Shown: one piece after another, positions 1 through 7,567 of the stretch
Numbering within the stretch: position 1 is the first letter of the stretch
How the letters are laid out: each line of letters begins with the position of its first letter
Assembly: GCA_937921035.1 (NCBI GenBank)
Contig: CALEUL010000050.1
Span: forward strand, 1 to 24,204
DNA: 24,204 nt
Source: an uncultured Porphyromonadaceae bacterium
GTDB taxonomy: Bacteria; Bacteroidota; Bacteroidia; Bacteroidales; Muribaculaceae
Reading direction: 5' to 3'
The notes under the pieces: model-generated
What the model was told of the DNA's origin: nothing
Seen by the model: only the letters and a program-made list of their open reading frames with translations
Databases searched by the model: none
Translations under genes and position numbers: made by a program

Positions 1-9
1 CACGAAAGC

Positions 10-44
10 AGGAGATAAACACCTGCGATTAGTGTTTACCTCCT
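10..44. other. Near-perfect inverted repeat upstream of the hydrolase gene
   Basis: The arms 10-22 (AGGAGATAAACAC) and 32-44 (GTGTTTACCTCCT) are complementary over 13 positions with one mismatch (A15 against C39), around a 9-nt loop. No T-run follows, so it is not a typical intrinsic terminator. It ends 12 nt before the first possible start (57) and 24 nt before the preferred one (69), so in RNA it would form a hairpin in the leader. It could equally be the end of an upstream unit cut off by the window edge. Confidence 0.6.
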
Positions 45-68
45 ACTCGATTTCTGATGGTACATACA

Positions 69-878
69 ATGAAAAAGATACTTTTTCTGCACGGTTTCTT
101 TGCTTCGGGAAACTGTGTGCCCGCACAGACAATACGGAATGCGTTTGCTGGCAGGGCAGAGGTGCTTGCACCAGACCTTTCCGTGAATCCTTTTGATGCT
201 CTGGATTGCATACGGCGTATTATCGATACGGAGAATCCCGATTTGATTGTTGGCAACAGCTGCGGTTCGTTCTATGCGCAGATGCTTGCTCCTGTGGTCG
301 GCATACCGGCACTGTTAGGTAATCCGCATTTCCGCATGACAGAATTCCTTGAGGAGCGCAAAGGAAAGCATCGGTTCAAATCGCCGCGTCGCGATGGCAA
401 TGATACATTTATCATAGACGACGGGCTGATACGGCAATTTGCTGCACTGGAGGCGCAGCAGTTTGATTGTACAAGTCCGTATTACTCCGGTAAAGTATGG
501 GGTTTATTTGGTTCGAAGGATACTCTTGCGCATTACGAAGACATGTTCAATCTATATTACGACAGAGCTTTTCATTTCCCCGGAGCACACACACCTACTG
601 AGCAGGAAGTATTGGAGTACTACGTGCCGCTTATAGGCAGAATGCTTGCCGAAGTTCCCCGGCGAGAGACTCCGGCAAGGTATTTCCGGCATTTCAAAGG
701 TGGACGCTACCGTATGGAGCGGACAGCTTTCGACAGCGAGACGCAGGAACGTATGGTAGTTTATCAGGCATTGTATGGACAAAAGGCATATTGGGTGCGT
801 CCCGAAAAAATGTTTTTCGAGAAGATTATCCGCGAAGGTAGAACTTTTAACCGCTTCCTTGAAACTGATTCGGATTAG
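69..878 (+). CDS. YqiA-like alpha/beta hydrolase fused to a C-terminal DUF1653 domain
   Basis: Residue numbers count from the alternative ATG at 57. The N-terminal part (about 5-200) is an alpha/beta hydrolase of the YqiA/UPF0227 type: it opens with LFLHGF, has a nucleophile elbow GNSCG (Ser68), a probable acid Asp155 in GSKD and a His178 in GAHTP. Known members are small cytoplasmic esterases with poorly defined substrates. The C-terminal part (about 208-257) matches DUF1653: it starts YFRHFKGG and carries VVYQALYG and WVRPEKMF, which are hallmarks of that small domain, usually found alone. I chose the ATG at 69 because MKKILFLHGF is a typical start for the family; the ATG at 57 adds four residues. 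The stop overlaps the nadE stop by 4 nt tail to tail, with no terminator between them. The fold assignment is firm; the substrate and the reason for the fusion are unknown. Confidence 0.85.
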   Translation: MKKILFLHGFFASGNCVPAQTIRNAFAGRAEVLAPDLSVNPFDALDCIRRIIDTENPDLIVGNSCGSFYAQMLAPVVGIPALLGNPHFRMTEFLEERKGKHRFKSPRRDGNDTFIIDDGLIRQFAALEAQQFDCTSPYYSGKVWGLFGSKDTLAHYEDMFNLYYDRAFHFPGAHTPTEQEVLEYYVPLIGRMLAEVPRRETPARYFRHFKGGRYRMERTAFDSETQERMVVYQALYGQKAYWVRPEKMFFEKIIREGRTFNRFLETDSD

Positions 879-2785
879 AGATTGGCGAGCCACAGCGCCG
901 AGGAGGCGTCGGAGGGCATGCGCCAGTCGCCGCGCGGGCTAAGGCATACGCTGCCTACCTTAGGGCCGTCGGGCAGGCATGAGCGTTTGAACTGTTGGTT
1001 GAAGAACCTGCGGAAGAATACGCGTTCCCATTTCAGTATGGTATCGGGGTCGAATTCTCCAGCGAAAGCGTTGAGAGCCAGCAGATGGATTCGCTCGGGA
1101 GTAAAACCGTAGCGGAGTGTATAGTACAGGAAGAAGTCGTGAAGGTCGTACGGGCCTACAAGGTCTTCTGTTTTCTGTTTAATTGTCCCGTCTGTCTCTG
1201 CGGGAATCAGTTCGGGGCTGATAGGTGTATCAATAATGTCCAGCAGAGCCATGCGCTCTTTTTCCGATATTTCTGAAGATGCGAAATAGCGGGTAAGGTA
1301 TTTAACAAGCGTTTTAGGAACGCCTGCGTTTACGCCGTACATAGACATGTGGTCGCCGTTATAGGTAGCCCATCCGAGAGCTAACTCCGACAGGTCGCCT
1401 GTGCCTAATACCATGCCACCGGTCTGATTGGCTATGTCCATCAGTAATTGTGTGCGTTCGCGGGCCTGACTGTTTTCGTATGTTATATCGTGCACAGCAG
1501 GGTTGTGGCCGATGTCGGCGAAATGTTGGTTTACGGCAGGGACAATGGAAATCTCGCGTATGGTAACGCCAAGGGTCTCCATCAGTGTTATGGCATTGTT
1601 GTAAGTGCGGTCTGTTGTGCCGAAGCCAGGCATGGTTACGCCTACAATTCCATTGCGCGGCAATCCCATACTGTCGAATGTGCGTACGGCAATCAGCAAC
1701 GCGAGGGTGGAGTCCAGACCGCCGGAAATGCCGGCAACAATGCTTTTGCAGTGTGTAGCTTCCAAACGTTTGGCCAACCCTGCTACCTGTATGTGGATTA
1801 TTTCTTCGCAACGCTCGTTAAGAATTTCGTCCTGCGACGGCACGAAGGGCCGCGGGTTGATATAGCGTTGCAATTCGGTTGTGGTAGAAGTCCGGGCCGC
1901 AGAGCGAAGTGTCGCTATGCGGAAATTCCGGTCTGAGTTGCGGCGAGAATCGTTGAAGGATGTGTTGTGGATGCGGTCGCGCCGGATAGCTTCTATATCC
2001 ACGTCGGCAACAACAATCTGGTTGCCGCGCGTCCATCGTTTGTTTTCGGCTAATATCGTGCCGTTTTCGCTTATCATCAGCTTGGCATCGAAAACAAGAT
2101 CTGTGGAGGATTCTCCAAAACCGGCCGACGAGTACGCATATGCAGCTATGCAGCGTGCCGACTGTTGCGAGAGCAGTTTGCGGAGATAGGCATATTTACC
2201 TGTTATATCGTCGCTTGCCGATAAGTTTACAAGCACTTCTGCGCCGGCAAGAGCCTGATGGCAGCTTGGCGGGATGGTCGTCCATAAATCCTCGCATATC
2301 TCGGCACCTATCAGTACTCCGGAGTGTTCCACAATTATGTCTGTCCCGAATGGAACGCCACCGATATCCGTTGAAATGCCGGCACCGGAGGCAAACCATC
2401 TTTTTTCATAGAATTCGTTGTATGACGGAAGGTATGTCTTTGGAATGTATGCGGCTATATGGCCGTCGGCAATGAATACGGCGCAGTTGTAAAGCGCTCC
2501 GCGCCACTGCACAGGTGCACCCACAGTCAGCACCATGCCAGGCATCTGGGATGAAGACTGGGCAATAGTCTGGAGCGACTTGACGGCGCCCTCGAGCAGT
2601 TCGCTGTTGTGGAACAGATCGGCGCAGGTGTAGGCCGTAATGCACATTTCTGGGAAAACGACAATATCTGCCTCGGCTCTATACGCCTGCAAGGCAAGTT
2701 CGAGTATCTGATGCGTGTTTGCCTCTACATCGGCAACTGCAACCTTGGGGGATGCACACGCTATGCGGTAGAATCCTTGTTTCAT
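875..2785 (-). CDS. nadE: Glutamine-dependent NAD+ synthetase
   Basis: This cytoplasmic enzyme makes NAD+ from deamido-NAD+, ATP and glutamine, the last step of NAD synthesis. The 636-residue protein has the two usual domains. The N-terminal glutaminase is a nitrilase fold with the triad Glu46 (FPEMCIT), Lys116 (IPKTYLP) and Cys164 (EICEDLW). The C-terminal synthetase has the PP-loop SGGLDS at 354-359 and the GTGDLSELALGW segment. The length fits the long, glutamine-using form; ammonia-only NadE is about 275 residues. The ATG at 2785 is the only sensible start: an in-frame TAA lies four codons upstream, inside the promoter, and homologues begin at the same place. The gene stands alone on this strand with its own promoter 4 nt upstream of the start codon. 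It converges with the hydrolase gene and the two stop codons overlap. Confidence 0.96.
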   Translation of the reverse strand: MKQGFYRIACASPKVAVADVEANTHQILELALQAYRAEADIVVFPEMCITAYTCADLFHNSELLEGAVKSLQTIAQSSSQMPGMVLTVGAPVQWRGALYNCAVFIADGHIAAYIPKTYLPSYNEFYEKRWFASGAGISTDIGGVPFGTDIIVEHSGVLIGAEICEDLWTTIPPSCHQALAGAEVLVNLSASDDITGKYAYLRKLLSQQSARCIAAYAYSSAGFGESSTDLVFDAKLMISENGTILAENKRWTRGNQIVVADVDIEAIRRDRIHNTSFNDSRRNSDRNFRIATLRSAARTSTTTELQRYINPRPFVPSQDEILNERCEEIIHIQVAGLAKRLEATHCKSIVAGISGGLDSTLALLIAVRTFDSMGLPRNGIVGVTMPGFGTTDRTYNNAITLMETLGVTIREISIVPAVNQHFADIGHNPAVHDITYENSQARERTQLLMDIANQTGGMVLGTGDLSELALGWATYNGDHMSMYGVNAGVPKTLVKYLTRYFASSEISEKERMALLDIIDTPISPELIPAETDGTIKQKTEDLVGPYDLHDFFLYYTLRYGFTPERIHLLALNAFAGEFDPDTILKWERVFFRRFFNQQFKRSCLPDGPKVGSVCLSPRGDWRMPSDASSALWLANL

Positions 2786-2789
2786 GGCA

Positions 2790-2820
2790 CAAAATTAGTA
2801 ATTTATTGACAATAGACAAA
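2790..2820 (-). promoter_or_regulatory. Promoter of nadE, Bacteroidota type
   Basis: Read on the minus strand, TTTG (2820-2817) is followed by a 19-nt spacer and TAATTTTG (2797-2790), an excellent match to the Bacteroidota primary sigma consensus TTTG-N19-21-TAnnTTTG. Only 4 nt (TGCC) separate the -7 element from the nadE ATG at 2785, so the transcript should be leaderless or nearly so. Confidence 0.75.
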
Positions 2821-2854
2821 GGAGCTTTCATCTGAATCGTAACAGTATATTTAC

Positions 2855-2887
2855 AAAAAAACAGGCTGCCAGTTTCGTGGCAGCCTG
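2855..2887 (-). terminator. Intrinsic terminator of the C10 protease gene
   Basis: A perfect 10-bp stem, CAGGCTGCCA (2862-2871) with TGGCAGCCTG (2878-2887), closes on a 6-nt loop. On the minus strand it is followed at once by seven Ts (2861-2855). It starts 19 nt past the protease stop codon at 2906, the normal layout of a Rho-independent terminator. Confidence 0.92.
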
Positions 2888-2905
2888 CATATCGGAGATA
2901 TTGGA

Positions 2906-5308
2906 TTATTTGCGGATTATACGTACTGTTGCGGGAACCCCGGTGCTTTCGGGAATAGCCTTGAGAATGTACATGCCTGCGGGGAGTGCCGACAGGTCGA
3001 TAGATTCTGCCTGACTTGCTGCGGCAACAATTGCGCCGGAGAGGTTGAAAACCTGAATGTCGGTGGCCGGTTCCGAGAAGTGTGCCACACCGTCGGTAGG
3101 ATTAGGCGATACGGTGAATGCTGCGGTTTCGGGAGCATTGATTCCGCTCTGCTCGAAACGTGTTACTGTGAATTCGTACATCGAGGTGCTCAAAGTATTC
3201 TGGCCGTTGTATACCAGAGCCAAGTACTTACCACCTATTTCGGGATCCATAATTTCACCCTTTGCAACGATGTCTTCCGACTTACCAAGCGAGAGTACGA
3301 TATTGTTGGTAGGCAGTGTGGCTACTGAATAACTGCCGTTGACAGGGAAGATAACAACCTGCAGACTTCCGCAGAAGTATCCGCCGTTACCGCGGGCAGA
3401 GGCTCTGAATTCAAGATCGGCGGCGTTGGCATCGTCAGGGTCACCGATAAGGCGGAACGAGGAAATACCGATGCGTGGCGACATGGATGATTTTACAGGA
3501 ACATTGATAATGTCCGATATGATTTTCTGCGACAGGGTCTCTATGAAGCAGAGGTTGTAATCGCCTGCTGATGGTGCCACATCGTTGACATAATTTATCA
3601 TTTTGCCGAAGTAGTCGATTTCGGTTGTTTCGCCTGCTTCAATTTCAAGCGGCATATAATCGCCGAAGGCAACAACATTGTTGGCTGCGTCGAGGATGGC
3701 TGGAGCAACGATAGCGGAGTAGTCGCGCGAACCGGGGTTCTTCACCTGTGCTTTCAGCTGGAAGTTCTGACCGAGGTAGATAGGGAGAATGAGGTCGAGG
3801 TTCGTTATTTCAACACTGCTTGCCGTAATGGGTGTAAGGGTGATTGTGGGACGTTCTACGGTGGCTGTATATGCGGAAATTGCATTATAGTATGCCGGAA
3901 TATCGTACCATTCGCCGTTTGTGTCGCGGAAAGCAGTCGTAACCGTGTAAGTGCCATTTTTCTTCATGGGAGTGCTTACGCCGTAGCCTGAAATGCCGTA
4001 ACCAGTATCCAGACCGCTGCCGAGCGAAGCTCCGACGGAATATGTTGCTTCGCCGGTTTCATTATCGACAAATTTTAGACCGAGATTACCTGTTACGTTC
4101 ATGCCATAGTTGACGAAAGAACCTTCTACGTCGATTACGCGGCCATAACGGGTTTCTTCGGGAAGGGTGAGATCGGTTGTAAGGATAAGGTTAGGAGCTA
4201 TCGCCGATCCTTCGCGGGGTTTGGTTATACCGTTGATAATGCTCTGGTTGAAGTTGAAGCCAGAGAGCGAGCCGCCGGTACCTTGCTGGCCGGGATTAAG
4301 GGCGGTAAGACGGAAGTAGCCGTCGCTCATGCCACCCCAGCCCCAGTTGAAATGGAAGAAGCCGTCGTTGCTGTATCCGTCGCATACAAAAGCGTGTCCG
4401 CCTTCGTTGCTTTGTCCACAATAGAGCACAGGACCGTATTCCACAAGGTTGTTGTAAATCACGTCTTCCCACTGCGATATGCTGTAACAGTCGCGGGCAA
4501 GATAGCGCATGCCTTTGTCGTAGTTGAAGTATTTAATCAGAGCTTCGGGCACGTAAGCATCGCTCGCACCGCTTGCGTCGGCTCCGTAACGCATGTTCAC
4601 GCCTACACCGCAACCGAACATCAGGGTTGCTACGGCATCGTTTTGAGCTTCTGTCGCCGAGCTTGTATAGGTATCGAGCATGTTGTCCCAGTCGAATACG
4701 GTTTCGCCGTAATTGAATGAGATGGTTGTGAGGCCTTGACGATAGCTATAGGAGCCAGTTCCGCGCTCAGGCCAGCTATGGTATTTCAAAACCTGTGCCA
4801 ACGCTGTTGCAAGGCAGCCAGTCATGGAACGGCGGCCGCTGATGACGGGGCATTTGTTGTTGTATGGTGCTGTCTGGTCCCAAAGGGTGGTAATCATGGG
4901 TGCGATGGGAGCGCGGTCTGCGCTTGCCGCACGGGCGTAAGTCTTGTCGGAGCCATCAACGGCTTTGATTTGTCGGGCATATTCGCCAAGCCACCATTGC
5001 ATGGAGGGCGGAATGTTGTCCGGGTCGAAAGAATCGTCTGCATAGCCCAGAACGGGTTCCGCGTTGTCGTCTGCGGAAAGAATCATATAATGATTCTCGC
5101 GTGAGAAAACATAAACCGCCGGAGTGGATGAGTTTGCGATGTTGACGGTATATGCAAGTTGCATTTTATTGTCTCCTCCTACTTTGCGCATCTGAGACGT
5201 CGCGCGGCTGAGTGCTTGCTCAGGAGTGAGTGTGGCTGCCGCAGCAGACAGCGCAAAAGCGATTGTGCCGGCAACGGTCAGAAATTTGGGTAAATTTTTT
5301 ACACGCAT
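2906..5308 (-). CDS. Secreted C10 (streptopain-like) cysteine protease with type IX secretion tail
   Basis: This is a large exported peptidase of 800 residues. Residues 1-25 form a signal peptide (basic start, hydrophobic core, run of alanines). Residues about 26-125 resemble the inhibitory propeptide of the SpeB/Spi type. The catalytic domain has the nucleophile Cys165 in SMTGCLATALAQVLKYH, the base His305 in GGHAFVCDGY and the NWGWGG segment at 321-326, all diagnostic of peptidase family C10. Repeated beta-rich domains follow, and the last 70 or so residues (SPNPTDG, VFNLSG, DLSALPAGMYIL, ending RIIRK) form a type A sorting domain of the type IX secretion system. The protein is therefore expected on the outer surface or released. 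In this family the prodomain is removed to activate the enzyme. The gene has its own promoter and terminator and is divergent from the biotin genes. Family assignment is firm; the substrate is unknown. Confidence 0.93.
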   Translation of the reverse strand: MRVKNLPKFLTVAGTIAFALSAAAATLTPEQALSRATSQMRKVGGDNKMQLAYTVNIANSSTPAVYVFSRENHYMILSADDNAEPVLGYADDSFDPDNIPPSMQWWLGEYARQIKAVDGSDKTYARAASADRAPIAPMITTLWDQTAPYNNKCPVISGRRSMTGCLATALAQVLKYHSWPERGTGSYSYRQGLTTISFNYGETVFDWDNMLDTYTSSATEAQNDAVATLMFGCGVGVNMRYGADASGASDAYVPEALIKYFNYDKGMRYLARDCYSISQWEDVIYNNLVEYGPVLYCGQSNEGGHAFVCDGYSNDGFFHFNWGWGGMSDGYFRLTALNPGQQGTGGSLSGFNFNQSIINGITKPREGSAIAPNLILTTDLTLPEETRYGRVIDVEGSFVNYGMNVTGNLGLKFVDNETGEATYSVGASLGSGLDTGYGISGYGVSTPMKKNGTYTVTTAFRDTNGEWYDIPAYYNAISAYTATVERPTITLTPITASSVEITNLDLILPIYLGQNFQLKAQVKNPGSRDYSAIVAPAILDAANNVVAFGDYMPLEIEAGETTEIDYFGKMINYVNDVAPSAGDYNLCFIETLSQKIISDIINVPVKSSMSPRIGISSFRLIGDPDDANAADLEFRASARGNGGYFCGSLQVVIFPVNGSYSVATLPTNNIVLSLGKSEDIVAKGEIMDPEIGGKYLALVYNGQNTLSTSMYEFTVTRFEQSGINAPETAAFTVSPNPTDGVAHFSEPATDIQVFNLSGAIVAAASQAESIDLSALPAGMYILKAIPESTGVPATVRIIRK

Positions 5309-5363
5309 TTTGAAAAGTAAAGATTAAATATTTAGCTTATGAATGTCATTGGATTTCTTTCCG

Positions 5364-5371
5364 CAAAATTA
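5364..5371 (-). promoter_or_regulatory. Probable -7 element of the C10 protease promoter
   Basis: On the minus strand TAATTTTG (5371-5364) matches TAnnTTTG exactly and lies 55 nt before the protease ATG at 5308. I see no good TTTG at the expected 19-21 nt upstream, so this is a partial match. Confidence 0.4.
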
Positions 5372-5411
5372 ACGCAAATTTTTACAATTTAGTCTATCAT
5401 TGGCCGGAAAG

Positions 5412-5442
5412 TTGCACATTAATTAATTAATGGGTAAATTTG
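5412..5442 (+). promoter_or_regulatory. Promoter of the biotin genes
   Basis: TTG (5412-5414), a 20-nt spacer and TAAATTTG (5435-5442) match the Bacteroidota primary promoter well. The start codon of the BioG-BioC gene is 28 nt downstream. The spacer contains a TTAA-rich stretch (ATTAATTAATTAAT, 5418-5431) that could bind a regulator, but I cannot assign one. Confidence 0.7.
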
Positions 5443-5470
5443 CACCGCCAAAAAGCAAGAGAACCGCACA

Positions 5471-6865
5471 ATGAAACTTCAATTCGTCAGCCGAACAGGG
5501 GCCGCAAGGTTAATTCTGGTATATGCAGGCTGGGCTATGGATGCCGCGCCTTTCGAGGGTATCCATCGTCCGGGCTACGATATAGCCATTGTGTGGGACT
5601 ATCGCGAATTCCAGCTTGATTGGTCGTTTGCGGCGCATTATTCAGAGGTATGTGTAGTGGCTTGGTCGTTGGGTGTATATGCCGCGGCTGTAACTGCTCC
5701 AGCCCTTGCAAGACGTATCACTTGCCGTATTGCCGTTAATGGAACGTTGTGGCCTGTAGACAGGCTTTTGGGTATACCTCCGAAAGTTTTCGCAGGAACA
5801 GCAGCCGGGCTGAATGAACGTCAGCTCGGCAAGTTTTATCGGCGCGTTTGCGGCAGTCGCGAAGCTTTTGTCGCTTTTTCTGAAAAAATGCCGTCGCGCA
5901 ATGTCCCCGAACTTTTGGAAGAACTTGATGTTTTTCTGGCCGATAATCTATTTGCCCCGCAGATGGAAAGACGTTGGGACGTGGCGCTTATATCGTCCGA
6001 TGATGCAATTTTCCCTCCTGTAAACCAGTGGAGGGCCTGGCGCGGCACGCCCGTGCGTTTTATTGAAGGCCCGCATCTGCCCGACATGCAGATGATTATC
6101 GACAGATATATAATTGACAAAGACCAGACACGCAGCCGTTTTGCTCGTGGCTTGGAAACATATGATTCCCAGGCCTCTGTGCAAAGCGATGTGGTAAAGA
6201 TAATGGATGACGTGATATGTGGTGAGGAGATTTCGCGACGTATTTCGAGCCGTGGCGCTCGGACCCTTGAAATAGGCAGCGGTACAGGTACACTTACCGC
6301 ATGTCTGGACCGGGTGTGCGGAGAACAGGCATATCTGGAGATGTGGGATCTCGCCGGCAGTGCACCTGTTACCGGGAAGTTGCGATGCTTCCGCAATACG
6401 GATGCCGAAATGTCTATTATGCGGGTACCGTCCTCGTCGTTCGATCTTATCGCTTCTGCTTCAACCGTACAATGGTTCAATTCCCCTTCACGTTTCCTGC
6501 ATGAATGTCTGCGTGTTCTTGCCCCGGGCGGATTCCTCGTTTTTTCTACTTTCGCCAAGGGTAATCTGCGGCAGATTACAGAGACGACGGGGGTAGGACT
6601 GCCGTTGCTGACCGCACGCCAGTGGGCGATGCTCACCCCTCCGGGAATGTCGGTCATAGGAATGAAGACATACCGGTATGAGCTCGAGTTCGAGTCCGCC
6701 GTCGGAGCTTTCAGGCATCTGAGACTTACTGGAGTGGATTCGTTAGGTAGAGGAGCACAGTCTGTTAATCCGGTGTCTGCTGTGCGTAAGTTCTTTCCCG
6801 ACCTCGACGGGAAATACAGACTCACATACAGACCACTGATAGTTATAATGAGAAAAGAACAATGA
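5471..6865 (+). CDS. BioG-BioC fusion: pimeloyl-ACP methyl ester esterase and malonyl-ACP O-methyltransferase
   Basis: One 464-residue protein joins two biotin enzymes that act at opposite ends of pimelate synthesis. Residues about 1-215 are a BioG (DUF452) esterase: nucleophile Ser66 in the elbow AWSLG, an Asp at 177 or 178 (SSDDAIFPP) and His202 (GPHLPDM). It removes the methyl group from pimeloyl-ACP methyl ester. Residues about 220-464 are a class I SAM methyltransferase of the BioC type, with motif I LEIGSGTG at 266-273, DLIASASTVQWF, and LRVLAPGGFLVFSTF. BioC methylates malonyl-ACP so that fatty acid synthesis can extend it. The start is the ATG 28 nt after a strong promoter. The stop overlaps the bioD start by 4 nt (ATGA). 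The two-domain assignment is strong; calling the esterase BioG rather than BioH rests on the AWSLG elbow and the short N-terminus. Confidence 0.9.
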   Translation: MKLQFVSRTGAARLILVYAGWAMDAAPFEGIHRPGYDIAIVWDYREFQLDWSFAAHYSEVCVVAWSLGVYAAAVTAPALARRITCRIAVNGTLWPVDRLLGIPPKVFAGTAAGLNERQLGKFYRRVCGSREAFVAFSEKMPSRNVPELLEELDVFLADNLFAPQMERRWDVALISSDDAIFPPVNQWRAWRGTPVRFIEGPHLPDMQMIIDRYIIDKDQTRSRFARGLETYDSQASVQSDVVKIMDDVICGEEISRRISSRGARTLEIGSGTGTLTACLDRVCGEQAYLEMWDLAGSAPVTGKLRCFRNTDAEMSIMRVPSSSFDLIASASTVQWFNSPSRFLHECLRVLAPGGFLVFSTFAKGNLRQITETTGVGLPLLTARQWAMLTPPGMSVIGMKTYRYELEFESAVGAFRHLRLTGVDSLGRGAQSVNPVSAVRKFFPDLDGKYRLTYRPLIVIMRKEQ

Positions 6866-7518
6866 AGTATTCCGACAAGCCTTCGGAGGCATTTTTTATA
6901 AGCGGCATCGATACCGACGCCGGGAAAACCTATGCAACAGCATATTATGCTAAATTTTTAATGGATGCGGGTTTAGGTGTCATAACTCAGAAATTTATAC
7001 AGACAGGCTGTAAGGACAGTTCGGAGGATATAGAGGCTCACCGCAGATTACTCGGTACCGGTCTTATGCCGGAGGACACCGAGGGTATCACCGCTCCCGT
7101 GATTTTCACATATCCGGCATCGGCACAGCTTGCCGCTCGTATCGACGGCAGGGAGATAGACCTGAGTGTTGTCGAGAATGCCACAGCGGAGCTTCTTAAG
7201 CGATACGACCGCGTGCTTATCGAAGGTGCCGGCGGTCTGATGGTTCCTATAACCGACGATTATTTTACCATCGACTATGTAGCCGACCATAATCTGCCGC
7301 TGATACTTACAACAAACGGCCATCTCGGCTCCATCAACCACACGATTCTCTCGCTTGAGGCAATAGCTGCCAGAGGTATTGAGCTGAAGGCTGTTATTTA
7401 TAATCAGTTCTTCGATAAAGACAAGATTATCGCTGCCGATACCGCCGCTTTTATACGCCGTTATCTTGGACGGAGGTTCCCTAAGACAGAGTACCTGGAG
7501 ATGCCTGCATTTGATTAA
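6862..7518 (+). CDS. bioD: Dethiobiotin synthetase
   Basis: BioD closes the ureido ring of dethiobiotin from 7,8-diaminopelargonic acid, CO2 and ATP, the step before biotin synthase. The 218-residue cytoplasmic protein has the P-loop GIDTDAGKT at 15-23, the switch-like KFIQTG segment (usually KPVQTG) and the conserved IEGAGGLMVPI stretch. It is translationally coupled to the BioG-BioC gene through an ATGA overlap. bioA, bioF and bioB are not in this window, so the biotin pathway here is only partly clustered. No terminator is visible in the 49 nt before the next gene. Confidence 0.95.
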   Translation: MKYSDKPSEAFFISGIDTDAGKTYATAYYAKFLMDAGLGVITQKFIQTGCKDSSEDIEAHRRLLGTGLMPEDTEGITAPVIFTYPASAQLAARIDGREIDLSVVENATAELLKRYDRVLIEGAGGLMVPITDDYFTIDYVADHNLPLILTTNGHLGSINHTILSLEAIAARGIELKAVIYNQFFDKDKIIAADTAAFIRRYLGRRFPKTEYLEMPAFD

Positions 7519-7555
7519 ATTTCGTTAAACCGAAAGGAATGAGCGAGTAAATGAC

Positions 7556-7563
7556 TAATTTTG
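7556..7563 (+). promoter_or_regulatory. -7 element just before the exonuclease start
   Basis: TAATTTTG is an exact TAnnTTTG match and ends 4 nt before the GTG start codon at 7568, the same arrangement as at nadE. No TTTG is present at the expected -33 position, so activity is less certain and read-through from bioD may also supply transcript. Confidence 0.45.
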
Positions 7564-7567
7564 TATA

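Noticed and set aside
5836..6825. 329-residue open frame on the minus strand inside the BioG-BioC gene
   Set aside because: The plus strand encodes recognisable BioG and BioC motifs through the whole region; the minus frame is Ser/Arg-rich without any domain.
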